DNA of 64,000 nt from Streptomyces griseoviridis (GCF_005222485.1 NZ_CP029078.1:4429501-4493500); one strand, 5' to 3'; counted from the stretch's first letter, positions 17,803-26,336 are shown. Numbers and translations: made by a program. The notes: generated by a model not told the origin, from the sequence alone.

Positions 17803-18513
17803 ATGGCGCAGGGGCGGGGCTGGGAGGGCACGGTCCTCCGGCTGATGCGGGCGAAGGACTTCACCTTCACCGTCACCGGGGTCGAGGACGTCACACCGGA
17901 GTACCGGCGGCTGCGCCTCTCCGACGGCGGGCTGCTCGCCGCGGCCGGGGTCCACCCCACCATGTGGGTCAGGCTCTGGTTCGGCAACGCGGGCAAGCCG
18001 CACCAGCGGGCCTACACCCTGGTCGACCCGGACCCCGCGGCCGGCACCTTCTCCTTCGAGTTCGCCCTGCACGAGGGCGCCGCCAGCGACTGGGCGCGCG
18101 CCGCCGCGCCCGGCGACACCATCGAGGCGACCGTCCAGGGCACCGGCTTCGAACCGCCCGAGCCCGCCCCCGGCCGGATCCTCGCCGTCGGCGACCCCGC
18201 GTCGCTGCCCGCGATCAACTCCCTGCTCGGCTCGTTCACCACCGCACCGGCCACCGTCTGGTTCGAGGGCGGCGGCGACGGCCTGCCCTTCCGCACCGAC
18301 CCCGCCCGGCACGAGGTGCGCCGGGTGCGACGCGGTGACCTCGTCGCCCAGGTGCGCGCCGAACTGCCCGCGGCGCTCGCGGCCGACCCGGCGCCCTACG
18401 TCTGGATCGCCTGCGACACCCGCACCACCCGGGCCCTGTCCGGGTACGTCCGCAAGGAGCTCGGCCTCGCGAGGGAACGCACCCACGCGCTCGGGTACTG
18501 GCGCGCGACCTGA
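17803..18513 (+). CDS. Siderophore-interacting FAD-binding ferric reductase
   Basis: 236-residue siderophore-interacting protein (SIP/ViuB family): FAD-bound reductase that releases iron from ferric siderophores in the cytoplasm with NAD(P)H. The N-terminal FAD barrel has HPTMWVRLWF and the flavin motif RAYTLVDPD; the C-terminal NAD(P)H half contains GDPASLPAINSLL, ATVWFEGGG and VWIACDTRTTRALSGYVRKELG, then the usual HALGYWR near the end. ATG at 17803 has a ggtggag ribosome-binding site; an ATG 33 nt upstream is less likely. Divergent from the acylase across a DtxR-family box, so both are expected to rise in iron starvation. Confidence 0.92.
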   Translation: MAQGRGWEGTVLRLMRAKDFTFTVTGVEDVTPEYRRLRLSDGGLLAAAGVHPTMWVRLWFGNAGKPHQRAYTLVDPDPAAGTFSFEFALHEGAASDWARAAAPGDTIEATVQGTGFEPPEPAPGRILAVGDPASLPAINSLLGSFTTAPATVWFEGGGDGLPFRTDPARHEVRRVRRGDLVAQVRAELPAALAADPAPYVWIACDTRTTRALSGYVRKELGLARERTHALGYWRAT

Positions 18514-18537
18514 CGCCCGGCGCGCGATCATCGAACC

Positions 18538-19200
18538 ATGGACGTCACCCTGCACCTCGCCCAGGACCCCGAGGCCGACGCGCTCCTCGGGCGGTCCCCG
18601 CTCGCCGCGCTGACCGGCATGCTGCTCGACCAGCAGGTGCCGATGGAGTGGGCGTTCAAGGGGCCGCGCACCATCGCCGACCGGCTGGCGGCCACCGATC
18701 TCGACGCGCACGCCATCGCCGTCCAGGACCCGGACGCGTTCGCCGCGCTGCTCGCCGAGAAACCGGCCGTGCACCGCTACCCCGGCTCGATGGCGGGCCG
18801 CGTCCAGCAGCTCTGCCAGTACCTCGTGGAGCACTACGACGGCAACGCCGAACTGGTCTGGAAGGGCGTCGACGACGGCGCCGAACTGCTGCGCCGCCTC
18901 CAGGAGCTGCCCGGCTTCGGCAGGCAGAAGGCGCAGATCTTCCTGGCCCTGCTCGGCAAGCAGCTCGGGGTGCGCCCGCGGGGCTGGCGGGAGGCGGCCG
19001 GCGCGTACGGCGAACCCGACTCCTTCCGCTCGGTGGCCGACATCACCGGCCCCGACTCCCTGGCCAGGGTCCGCGCCCACAAACAGGAGATGAAGGCGGC
19101 GGCAAAAGCCGAGAAAGCTGCGGAAGCCGAGAAAGCCCAGAAGGCCCAGCAGTCCGGGAAGACGGCGGGGTCCGCGAAGTCGGGGAGGACGGCGAAGTAG
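18538..19200 (+). CDS. HhH-GPD family DNA repair protein
   Basis: 220 residues of the actinobacterial HhH-GPD base-excision family (TIGR03252-like). The helix-hairpin-helix is LQELPGFGRQKAQIFLALLG (about residues 121-140), with a Lys in the position used by bifunctional glycosylases. No iron-sulfur cluster motif follows. The Lys/Ala-rich tail (180-220: KAEKAAEAEKAQK) looks like a nonspecific nucleic-acid-binding extension. It starts 24 bp after the siderophore-interacting gene but is functionally unrelated. Substrate lesion unknown. Confidence 0.8.
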   Translation: MDVTLHLAQDPEADALLGRSPLAALTGMLLDQQVPMEWAFKGPRTIADRLAATDLDAHAIAVQDPDAFAALLAEKPAVHRYPGSMAGRVQQLCQYLVEHYDGNAELVWKGVDDGAELLRRLQELPGFGRQKAQIFLALLGKQLGVRPRGWREAAGAYGEPDSFRSVADITGPDSLARVRAHKQEMKAAAKAEKAAEAEKAQKAQQSGKTAGSAKSGRTAK

Positions 19201-19353
19201 CCGCCCCCCGCCGACCAGGCGGCCGCCCAGCGCCTCCCGTCTGCCGCCTCCCGCCTGCCGTCAGCCGCTCGCCGCGAGCCGTCAGCCACCCGCCGTTCAG
19301 CCATACGGCAGGCCCCCGTCAGCCAGGCCCCGTCAGCCAGGTGGACGTCAGCG
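19201..19353. repeat. Intergenic gtcagcc repeats
   Basis: About seven copies of cgtcagcc/ccgtcagcc-like units spread between the HhH-GPD gene and the DUF308 gene. Nothing else is recognisable. Confidence 0.65.
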
Positions 19354-19389
19354 GTGGCGGGGCCGTCGGGGCGGTTCCCACCATGGACC

Positions 19390-20046
19390 ATGACGCAGCC
19401 ATCGCCCGGCTCCTGGAGCCGCGACCACCACGACCAGGCCGCCGGCAGCCCCTCCTCCCCGTACGGCCATGACGAGCCGCCGTTCGAGGGTCCCCTGCAC
19501 GCCCTCTCCCGGGCCGCCTGGCAGGTCGTCCTGCTGACCGGCGTCGCCTCGCTGGTCCTCGGCGTGCTGATCCTGGTCTGGCCCGACGCCTCGCTGCGCG
19601 TCGCCGGCATCCTCTTCGGCCTGTACCTAGTGGTCAGCGGCGTCTTCCAACTGGTCGCCGCGTTCGGCACGCACCGCAGGACGGCGCTGCGGGTGCTGGC
19701 GTTCATCAGCGGCACCGTGTCGATCCTGCTCGGCCTGTTCTGCTTCCGTGGCGCGATGCAGTCGATCCTGCTGCTCGCCCTGTGGATCGGCATCGGCTGG
19801 CTGATCCGCGGGGTCACCCAGACCCTGGCCGCCGCCTCCGACCGGACCATGCCCGCCCGCGGCTGGCAGATCCTCCTCGGGATCGTCACCTTCGTGGCCG
19901 GCGTGGTGCTGATCGACTCCCCGTTCGAGTCGGTGGCCGTGCTCACCGTCGTCGGCGGGATCTGGCTGGTCGCGGTCGGTGTCGTCGAGATCGTCACCGC
20001 GGTCCGGATCCGCGGCCGGGCGGAGCGGATTCCAGCCACTGTGTGA
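19390..20046 (+). CDS. HdeD/DUF308 family membrane protein
   Basis: About 218 residues with six predicted helices in three pairs, as in HdeD-like acid-resistance proteins (e.g. VVLLTGVASLVLGVLILVWP, VAGILFGLYLVVSGVFQLVA, ALWIGIGWLIRGVTQ). The cytosolic N-terminus (SRDHHDQAAGSPSSPYGHDEP) is polar. The internal ATG at 19390 is preferred to 19354, which reads through repeat DNA. Function in Streptomyces is unknown; the E. coli HdeD link to acid stress is only by homology. Confidence 0.78.
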   Translation: MTQPSPGSWSRDHHDQAAGSPSSPYGHDEPPFEGPLHALSRAAWQVVLLTGVASLVLGVLILVWPDASLRVAGILFGLYLVVSGVFQLVAAFGTHRRTALRVLAFISGTVSILLGLFCFRGAMQSILLLALWIGIGWLIRGVTQTLAAASDRTMPARGWQILLGIVTFVAGVVLIDSPFESVAVLTVVGGIWLVAVGVVEIVTAVRIRGRAERIPATV

Positions 20047-20109
20047 CAAATAGTCATTGCGGGCGAATTTCACGTCCAAAGTGATGAAAGCCGTACGCCA
20101 GGTGGGGAA

Positions 20110-20427
20110 ATGGGAGTCGTGAGCATCGCGCGACGTCTCCCCCGCCGGCAGTGGCTGCGGACCTTCGTCCTGCTGCTCGCCCTGCTGGTGCCGACGGAGA
20201 CGTACACGGCTCCGGCCCTGACCGCGTCCGCGGAGAACGTCGAGTACGGCGTCACGGACGCCGCGACCCGGCCCGTCGCGCACGCCGCCCAGCGGATCGC
20301 CGTCCCGCCGCGCCCCGCGCCCCTGCCCGACCGGACGCCCGCCACGGCCGGCCACCGGCCGCCGCCCGGACCGCCGGGTCCCGCGCGCGCCCCGCGTCTG
20401 CTGCGTTCCGTGGTCCTGCGCTGCTGA
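20110..20427 (+). CDS. Small secreted protein, unknown function
   Basis: 105 residues: basic start (RRLPRRQW), a hydrophobic core LRTFVLLLALLVP and a likely signal-peptidase site near ETYTAPALTASA, then a Pro/Arg-rich mature part ending in LRSVVLRC. A ggtgggga sequence precedes the ATG; a GTG nine nt later is an alternative. I do not recognise a family. A second small ORF follows 57 bp downstream and may be co-transcribed. Confidence 0.55.
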   Translation: MGVVSIARRLPRRQWLRTFVLLLALLVPTETYTAPALTASAENVEYGVTDAATRPVAHAAQRIAVPPRPAPLPDRTPATAGHRPPPGPPGPARAPRLLRSVVLRC

Positions 20428-20484
20428 CAGACCCCGCTTCCGGCCGGTCGTCAGCACCTCGCACGAATCACGAGGAACACCGTC

Positions 20485-20820
20485 ATGCCCAGAGACCCGT
20501 ACGCGGTCCTGCGCGCCCTGCTGCGCGCGGAGGCCGTCCGCAACACGGCACCGAAACGCGACCCGAAACCCCACACGAGCCCGACGAACTCGTCGACCAC
20601 GACGCCCCCGACGCCTCAGACGGCCTCGGCGCCCCCGACAACCCTGACGGCCGCGACAGCCGCGACAGCCGCGACAGCCGCGACAGCCGCGACGACCCCG
20701 AACCCCCCGAACCCCGCGCAGACAACCAAGGCCGCCAAGACCGCCAAGGCCGCCAAGACCCCGCCGAAGGGCGAGCGGCAGGCCGCGCAGGAAGCGGAGC
20801 CGTTGACCCGGGCCCACTGA
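20485..20820 (+). CDS. Small Ala/Thr/Pro-rich protein, unknown function
   Basis: 111 residues. Only the first 18 (MPRDPYAVLRALLRAEAV) look structured; the rest is low complexity with an (ATA) repeat coded by gcgacagcc units at 20652-20698 and a Lys/Ala-rich stretch (TKAAKTAKAAKTPPKGE). A cgaggaa ribosome-binding site lies 7 nt from the ATG. The start motif suggests a conserved N-terminal peptide, but I cannot name it. Confidence 0.5.
   Translation: MPRDPYAVLRALLRAEAVRNTAPKRDPKPHTSPTNSSTTTPPTPQTASAPPTTLTAATAATAATAATAATTPNPPNPAQTTKAAKTAKAAKTPPKGERQAAQEAEPLTRAH
20652..20698. repeat. 9-bp tandem repeat
   Basis: Four copies of gcgacagcc encoding Ala-Thr-Ala within the small ORF. The same 9-bp motif occurs at 121-168 of the window. 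Confidence 0.85.
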
Positions 20821-20948
20821 CCCGGTGTCCGGCGGGCGGTCGGGACGGCGGAGGCGCCGGGCCACCGAGGTCCGGCGCCTCCGCCACCCGCCACCCGCTG
20901 CCCGCTGCCCCCGCATCCGCCGGGCCTCCCCGGCCCCTCCCCTCCATC

Positions 20949-22523
20949 TCACCTGCGGCGCTTGGCCGTTCCGAAGAGGGAGCGGGTGATCTCGCGGCCG
21001 ACCTGGGTGCCGATCGAGCGGGCCAGGGACTTGAACATCCCGCTGCCGACGACCTGTTCGACCATCGACGGCTCCGCCTTCGGCCCGGTCGCCGGGGCCC
21101 GCGGCGCCGTGGGCGCGGTCGCGCGGGCCGCCGTCAGCTTCTCGTACGCCGACTCCCGGTCCACGGCCTGGGCGTACCGCGCGTACCCGGGGGACGTCGA
21201 GACCGCCCGGTCGAGGGCCGCCGCGTCGAGCGGGCCCATCAAGGACTCGGGCGCCCGCAGCCGGGTCGCCGCGACCGGCGTCGGCGCGCCCCTCTCGCTG
21301 AGCACGGTGACGACCGCCTCACCCGTGCCGAGCCCGGTCAGCACCTCCTCCAGGTCGTACGGGGAGTCGGGGAACGTCTTCACCGTCGCCCTGAGCGCCT
21401 TCTGGTCGTCGGGCGTGAAGGCGCGCAGCGCGTGCTGGACGCGGTTGCCGAGCTGGCCGAGGACGTCGGACGGCACGTCCTTCGGGCTCTGCGTGACGAA
21501 GAAGACGCCGACCCCCTTCGAGCGGATGAGCCGGACGGTCTGCGTGATCGAGTCGAGGAACGCCTTGGAGGCGCCGTCGAACAGCAGATGCGCCTCGTCG
21601 AAGAAGAACACCAGCTTCGGCCGGTCCAGGTCGCCGACCTCGGGCAGGTCGTGGAAGAGGTCGGCGAGCAGCCACATCAGGAACGTCGAGAACAGCGCGG
21701 GACGGTCCTGGACGGCGGGCAGTTCGAGGACGGAGACCAGGCCGCGCCCGTCGGAGGCGGTGCGCAGCAGCTCGGCCGTGTCGAACTCGGGCTCCCCGAA
21801 GAAACCGGCCGTGCCCTGCGCCTCGAACGCGGTCAGGGAGCGCAGGATCACCCCGGCGGTGGCCGTGGACAGGCCGCCGATCTCCTTCAGTTCGGCGCGG
21901 CCCTCGTCCGAGGTGAGGAACGCGACGACGGCCCTGAGGTCCTTGAGGTCGAACAGTTCGAGGCCCTTGGTGTCGGCGTAGTGGAAGATCAGGCCGAGCG
22001 ACTGCTCCTGGGTCCGGTTGAGCTGGAGCACCTTGGCGAGCAGCACCGGCCCGAAACTGGTGACGGTGGCCCGCACCGGGATGCCGGTGCCGATGCCGCC
22101 GAGCGCGTAGAACTCGGCCGGGAATCCGGTCGCCGTCCACCGCTGGCGCACCTCGTCGGCCCGCGCCCGCACCTGGTCGCCCGGTGCGCCGGGCGCCGAG
22201 ATCCCCGACAGGTCGCCCTTGACGTCCGCGAGGAAGACCGGGACGCCCTGCGCGGAGAGCTGCTCGGCGATCAGCTGGAGGGTCTTGGTCTTCCCGGTGC
22301 CGGTGGCGCCCGCGACCAGACCGTGCCGGTTCAAAGCGGCCAGCGGGACGCGGATCCGCGCGTCCGGCAGGCATCGGCCGTCCCACAGCAGGGCGCCCAG
22401 GTCGAGGGCGGGGCCGGTGGCGGCGTAGCCGAGCGCGATGGCGGCGGCCTCGGGCGGCAGGGCGGAAGCGCTCCGTCCGGCGCCGGGAGTGGTGGCCGCG
22501 GGCGCGCTCTCGCTGTCGCTCAT
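20949..22523 (-). CDS. HerA-like / DUF853 family ATPase (YjgR-type)
   Basis: 524-residue P-loop ATPase of the helicase-HerA-like group. Walker A is GATGTGKTKTLQ (71-79 core), preceded by LNRHGLVA; Walker B is PKLVFFFDEAHLLF; sensor-like VFFVTQSPKDVPSDVLGQLGNRVQHALRAF matches the family. The basic C-terminal tail (MFKSLARSIGTQVGREITRSLFG) is also conserved in YjgR proteins. The ATG at 22523 with agggg upstream is preferred to the longer frame. Function is unresolved: FtsK/HerA relatives pump DNA or remodel protein complexes. No NurA partner nearby. Confidence 0.83.
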   Translation of the reverse strand: MSDSESAPAATTPGAGRSASALPPEAAAIALGYAATGPALDLGALLWDGRCLPDARIRVPLAALNRHGLVAGATGTGKTKTLQLIAEQLSAQGVPVFLADVKGDLSGISAPGAPGDQVRARADEVRQRWTATGFPAEFYALGGIGTGIPVRATVTSFGPVLLAKVLQLNRTQEQSLGLIFHYADTKGLELFDLKDLRAVVAFLTSDEGRAELKEIGGLSTATAGVILRSLTAFEAQGTAGFFGEPEFDTAELLRTASDGRGLVSVLELPAVQDRPALFSTFLMWLLADLFHDLPEVGDLDRPKLVFFFDEAHLLFDGASKAFLDSITQTVRLIRSKGVGVFFVTQSPKDVPSDVLGQLGNRVQHALRAFTPDDQKALRATVKTFPDSPYDLEEVLTGLGTGEAVVTVLSERGAPTPVAATRLRAPESLMGPLDAAALDRAVSTSPGYARYAQAVDRESAYEKLTAARATAPTAPRAPATGPKAEPSMVEQVVGSGMFKSLARSIGTQVGREITRSLFGTAKRRR

Positions 22524-22616
22524 GTCAGACCCCTGTTCCCGGTTTGCCCTGGTTGGAGACGTCTTTTCCAGCCTCGCACTCCGCCGCCATGGCTGCGCCC
22601 GGAACGTCTGGGCCGG

Positions 22617-22622
22617 TAGGCT
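22617..22622 (+). promoter_or_regulatory. Leaderless -10 element for the VapB-like gene
   Basis: TAGGCT ends 6 nt before the GTG at 22629, the spacing that places the transcription start on the start codon. No Shine-Dalgarno sequence is present. Confidence 0.6.
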
Positions 22623-22628
22623 TTCCGT

Positions 22629-22925
22629 GTGATCTTCAAGCGCATCGGAAACGGCCGGCCGTACCCCGACCACGGCCGGGAGAGCACCCGGCAGTGGGCG
22701 GACGTCGCGCCACGCCCGGTCCGCCTCGATCAGCTCGTGACGACCAAGGGGCAGCTCGACCTGGAGACCCTCCTGGCCGAGGACTCGACGTTCTACGGTG
22801 ACCTGTTCGCCCACGTCGTGAAGTGGCAGGGCGACCTCTATCTGGAGGACGGCCTGCACCGCGCGGTCCGTGCCGCGCTCCAGCAGCGCCAGGTGCTACA
22901 CGCCCGCGTCCTGGAGCTGGACTGA
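22629..22925 (+). CDS. VapB-family antitoxin-like protein (no adjacent toxin)
   Basis: 98-residue basic/acidic protein opening MIFKRIGNGRPYPDHG, with a conserved middle LVTTKGQLDLETLL and the end HAVRAALQQRQVLHARVLELD type. Automated pipelines often label this Streptomyces family a VapB antitoxin, yet no VapC PIN-domain gene flanks it: the upstream gene is a divergent HerA-like ATPase and the downstream one a LytR_C protein. It may be a stand-alone regulator. The GTG start lies right after a -10 hexamer, implying a leaderless mRNA. Confidence 0.7.
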   Translation: MIFKRIGNGRPYPDHGRESTRQWADVAPRPVRLDQLVTTKGQLDLETLLAEDSTFYGDLFAHVVKWQGDLYLEDGLHRAVRAALQQRQVLHARVLELD

Positions 22926-23022
22926 GCCGTTCCGCCCACCGGTTGACCCTTTCGGGTTCTCCTGTAGGCCGACCGATGATCATCTAGTAGGAATCACCGC
23001 CCGGTCGCACTACGCTGCGTTC

Positions 23023-23679
23023 ATGAGCATGCTGACTCCCCCGGGTATGGGCGGCAAGTACCGGATCAGCGGGGACGTGTACCCGCGGATGCGGCAGCGC
23101 CGGCGCCGCGGCAGGCTCGCGTTCCTGGCGGTCGCCTCCGTCGCCGTGCTCGGCCTGGTCGGCTGGGGGACCCTTCAGCTCATCGACGTCTTCACCGGCG
23201 GCGGCAAGGCCTCGGCCGCCGGTTCCGCGACCGACTGCCCGTCCCCGCGGGCGAGCGCCTCATCGGTCGCCGTCACCCGCTCGGGACCGCTGCCCGAGCC
23301 CGGCCGGATCACCGTCAACGTGCTCAACGCGACGCCCCGCAGCGGCCTCGCCAAGGAGACCGCCGACGAGCTGAAGAAGCGCGGCTTCAAGATCGGCGAG
23401 GTGGGCAACGCCACCAAGGAGTACGACAAGAAGGTGCCCGGCAGCGGTCTGCTGCTCGGCCCCGCGTCCGCCCTCGACACCTCGCTGCCCGTGCTCGGCA
23501 CCCAGCTCGGCGGCGCCGAGCGGCGCACCGACGCGGCCCGCAAGGGCACCGACGTCGATCTGATCCTGGGCACCGGCTTCAAGAACCTCACGGCGAAGGC
23601 GGTCGCCGACAAGGCGCTGGCCGAGCTGGCCGCGCCGGAGCCGACGCCCACCGCGTCGTCGAAGAAGAAGACCTGCTGA
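23023..23679 (+). CDS. LytR C-terminal domain membrane protein
   Basis: About 218 residues: cytosolic basic N-terminus, one transmembrane helix (LAFLAVASVAVLGLVGWGTL), then an extracellular LytR_C (PF13399-type) domain from ITVNVLNATPRSGLA through VDLILGTGFKNL. There is no catalytic LCP domain, so it probably assists, or competes with, LytR-CpsA-Psr ligases that attach glycopolymers to peptidoglycan. TACGCT at 23011-23016 lies 6 nt before the ATG, again a leaderless layout. It is followed by convergent upp. Confidence 0.87.
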   Translation: MSMLTPPGMGGKYRISGDVYPRMRQRRRRGRLAFLAVASVAVLGLVGWGTLQLIDVFTGGGKASAAGSATDCPSPRASASSVAVTRSGPLPEPGRITVNVLNATPRSGLAKETADELKKRGFKIGEVGNATKEYDKKVPGSGLLLGPASALDTSLPVLGTQLGGAERRTDAARKGTDVDLILGTGFKNLTAKAVADKALAELAAPEPTPTASSKKKTC

Positions 23680-23719
23680 GCGGGCGCACCCGCGCGGCGG
23701 CCCGCCCGGCGCGGACGGG

Positions 23720-24355
23720 CTACTCGGCCGCGCCGTACAGGCGGTCGCCCGCGTCGCCGAGGCCGGGGACGATGTAGCCCAGTTCGTTGAGGTGGTCGTC
23801 GACCGCGGCCGTCACGACCGTCACCGGGCTGCCGGCCAGCTCGCGTTCCATGATCTCGACGCCCTCGGGGGCCGCGAGCAGCACCACCGCGGTCACGTCG
23901 TCGGCGCCGCGCCGCATCAGCTCCTGGATGGCGGCGACCAGCGTGCCGCCGGTGGCCAGCATCGGGTCGAGGACGTACACCTGGCGGCCGGAGAGGTCCT
24001 CGGGCATGCGGCTCGCGTACGTGGACGCCTGGAGCGTCTCCTCGTTGCGGATCATGCCGAGGAAGCCCACCTCGGCGGTCGGCAGCAGCCGGACCATGCC
24101 GTCCAGCATGCCGAGACCGGCCCGCAGGATCGGCACCACCAGGGGGCGCGGGTAGGAGAGCTTCACGCCCGTCGTCGAGGCGACCGGCGTCCTGATGTCG
24201 ACCTGTTCGGTCCGCACGTCACGCGTGGCCTCGTAGGCGAGCAGGGTGACCAGCTCGTCGGCGAGACGGCGGAAGGTCGCGGAGTCGGTGCGCTGGTCGC
24301 GCAGCGTGGTGAGCTTGTGGGCGACCAGAGGGTGGTCGACGACGTGGAGACGCAT
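23720..24355 (-). CDS. upp: Uracil phosphoribosyltransferase
   Basis: 211-residue salvage enzyme: uracil + PRPP to UMP. The family motifs are complete: [19 protein letters not shown] at the start, [12 protein letters not shown], the PRPP-binding [16 protein letters not shown], and the C-terminal [11 protein letters not shown] uracil-binding loop. ATG at 24355; longer frame rejected because the family starts here. It converges on the LytR_C gene with about 40 bp between stops. Confidence 0.97.
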   Translation of the reverse strand: MRLHVVDHPLVAHKLTTLRDQRTDSATFRRLADELVTLLAYEATRDVRTEQVDIRTPVASTTGVKLSYPRPLVVPILRAGLGMLDGMVRLLPTAEVGFLGMIRNEETLQASTYASRMPEDLSGRQVYVLDPMLATGGTLVAAIQELMRRGADDVTAVVLLAAPEGVEIMERELAGSPVTVVTAAVDDHLNELGYIVPGLGDAGDRLYGAAE

Positions 24356-24450
24356 GTCCACAACAGTAACCGGGCCCCCGGCCCGGCTCGCCCTGGCATC
24401 AAACCGGCCGTCCGGGGGAAGGTGCACGGACGGACTGGGGTGATGAGCCG

Positions 24451-24711
24451 ATGCCTGACCTGCCTGACCGCGATTCCGAGCGCGACCTGCCGTCGACGCG
24501 GCCACGGTCGTCGATACCGCTGTCGTCGCCGCTGAGTCCCCCCGGGCGCGACCTCTCCGCCCACGAGAGCGACTCCGAGCGCCGGCGGCGCCGCGCCCGA
24601 TTCCTGCGCGACCTGGCCGAGGCCCGCGAACTGCGCGACCGGGTCCAGCCCCGCCGCGCCAAGGTGGCCAGACTGCGCCACGCGATGCGCATGCGGACCT
24701 TCCGCTGGTAG
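24451..24711 (+). CDS. Small Arg-rich conserved protein, unknown function
   Basis: 86 residues, N-terminus Pro/Ser-rich, C-terminal half strongly basic and helical ([21 protein letters not shown] and [19 protein letters not shown]). It lies divergent to upp. I expect it to be conserved among Streptomyces but know no function; the basic helix could bind nucleic acid. Confidence 0.6.
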   Translation: MPDLPDRDSERDLPSTRPRSSIPLSSPLSPPGRDLSAHESDSERRRRRARFLRDLAEARELRDRVQPRRAKVARLRHAMRMRTFRW

Positions 24712-25002
24712 CGCGGCCACCGGCAAAAGATCGCCGGTAGTACGGGCGTTGACCGGGTGGCCGTGCGTGGGCGGGTGGGAAACCCGCGTACGATCCGCTC
24801 GTGGCGGCAACGAGTGCGCTGGTGGGTCCTCCACCGGTGCCCGGTCAAAACTGCCGGACACAGGGTGCGGAAGACGTCCCCTGAACGCCTTGTTTCTGCC
24901 ACGATTCCGAGTGGGTGGGGCTCGGAGCACCGCTCTCCCCGCCCGTAACCTCCGCCGGGGGGACCCCCAACCGGCACGCCTCAGACCAGTGGGAGAGTCA
25001 CG
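24712..25002. other. 291-bp leader of the tadA operon
   Basis: No ORF is supported. It contains an inverted repeat gcgggt/acccgc around 24773-24788 and presumably the promoter of the downstream pair. I see no known riboswitch. Confidence 0.4.
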
Positions 25003-25518
25003 GTGTACTTCGCCGCACTGCTCGCGCGCACCGAAGACGGGTGGGAAGCGAGCGACACGGAGCTCGACGATGTGGAGACCCTGGCCGACCTGGCCGATCT
25101 GGCCCGGGAGTCCGCCGGTGAAGACGACGACACCGTCCTCGTCTTCATCGAGCAGGAGGAGTCCTGGTTCGGCATCGTCCGGGTGGACGGTGAGGAGGAC
25201 CCGCGCGTCTATGTCTCGAACGCCGCCGCCGCCGCCCGCAGCTCGTACGGTGAACTGCTGCTCACGGACGAACTGCTCGGCAAGGACGGTTCCATCGACC
25301 TCGACGACCTCGACCTCGACGGCACGGAGGACGGTGAGCCGGACGACGAAGGGGACGACGACTCCGCCGACTCGGTGCCGTCAGGGCCGGTGGGCGACGT
25401 CTCGATCCTCGCGGACCTCGGGGTCGGCGAGAAGGAGCTGAGCGCCCTCGACGACGACGCGCTCGGCGACATCGCCGAGGCCCTGGGCGCCTCGGAGGTA
25501 CTGGAGACCGTGCGCTGA
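25003..25518 (+). CDS. tRNA adenosine deaminase-associated protein
   Basis: 171-residue acidic protein found next to tadA in actinobacteria (TIGR03941-like). The N-terminal domain is VYFAALLARTEDGWEA; the middle (105-125) is very Asp/Glu-rich (DLDGTEDGEPDDEGDDD); the C-terminus reads LADLGVGEKELSALDDDALG. GTG start with gggagag upstream. Its stop overlaps the probable start of tadA by 4 nt, so the two are made together and probably act together. Confidence 0.9.
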   Translation: MYFAALLARTEDGWEASDTELDDVETLADLADLARESAGEDDDTVLVFIEQEESWFGIVRVDGEEDPRVYVSNAAAAARSSYGELLLTDELLGKDGSIDLDDLDLDGTEDGEPDDEGDDDSADSVPSGPVGDVSILADLGVGEKELSALDDDALGDIAEALGASEVLETVR

Positions 25519-26009
25519 CCCCGCCCCCCGACCCCGAACCCCACTCCGTCCCCGACCCGGTCCGCGACCGCTGGCGGGCCGCGATGCGGCTCGCCCTGGC
25601 CGAGGCCGGGCGGGCCGGTGACGACGTCCCCGTCGGCGCCGTCGTCCTCGGCCCCGACGGCACCACGGTCCTCGCGGCCGGGCACAACGAGCGCGAGGCG
25701 ACCGGCGATCCGACGGCCCACGCGGAGGTCCTGGCGATCCGCGGGGCCGCCGCGCGGACCGGCGACTGGCGGCTGTCCGGCTGCACCCTCGTGGTCACCC
25801 TCGAACCCTGCACGATGTGCGCGGGCGCGCTCGTGCAGTCCCGGGTCGACCGCGTGGTCTACGGCGCCCGCGACGAGAAGGCGGGCGCGGCCGGCTCCCT
25901 GTGGGACGTCGTCCGCGACCGCCGCCTCAACCACCGTCCCGAGGTGGTCGAGGGCGTCCTCGCGGACGACTGCGCCCGGCTGCTGACCGCCTTCTTCCGC
26001 ACCCCCTGA
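25515..26009 (+). CDS. tadA: tRNA-specific adenosine deaminase, probable CTG start
   Basis: Zinc deaminase converting A34 to inosine in tRNA-Arg(ACG); that substrate tRNA is encoded in this window at 50373-50445. Motifs: TAHAEVLAIR (zinc His and catalytic Glu), TLEPCTMCAGAL (two zinc Cys), YGARDEKAGAAGSLWDV. The first ATG (25584) would begin at MRLALAEAG and cut off the helix aligned with HEYWMRHAL in E. coli TadA; the frame extends upstream through PVRDRWRAAMRLAL to CTG at 25515, which overlaps the preceding stop as CTGA. I therefore annotate 25515, with 25584 as the alternative. Confidence 0.9.
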   Translation: MTPPPDPEPHSVPDPVRDRWRAAMRLALAEAGRAGDDVPVGAVVLGPDGTTVLAAGHNEREATGDPTAHAEVLAIRGAAARTGDWRLSGCTLVVTLEPCTMCAGALVQSRVDRVVYGARDEKAGAAGSLWDVVRDRRLNHRPEVVEGVLADDCARLLTAFFRTP

Positions 26010-26054
26010 ACACCGATTTCGGAGCACGGCCCCCGGTGTTGTAAGGTCTCTCTC

Positions 26055-26142
26055 GGTAGCGTGTCCGAGCGGCCGAAGGAGCTCGCCTCGAAAGCGAGTG
26101 TGGCGTAACCCGTCACCGAGGGTTCAAATCCCTCCGCTACCG
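26055..26142 (+). tRNA. tRNA-Ser (CGA)
   Basis: Class II tRNA, acceptor ggtagcg/cgctacc, anticodon CGA at 26089-26091 in loop CTCGAAA, T-loop gttcaaatc. No encoded CCA. Confidence 0.97.
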
Positions 26143-26147
26143 CTTCA

Positions 26148-26177
26148 GAAGGGCCCCGTCGTCAGACGGGGCCCTTC
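26148..26177 (+). terminator. Terminator hairpin after tRNA-Ser
   Basis: 13-bp perfect stem gaagggccccgtc / gacggggcccttc with loop gtca, 5 nt past the tRNA. Confidence 0.87.
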
Positions 26178-26336
26178 GCGCGTCCCCCGGACCGGCCCGC
26201 GGCCCTGCCCGACGGCGGTGCCGAACGCCTTTCGCGCACGGGTGGTTGGCCCCGCGAGCGGGCACGGAGGTTACACTCGCCGCCGACCTGATCCACAGGG
26301 CAGGCACCAGGCGCAGCAGTCACAGGGGAGGCCGCG

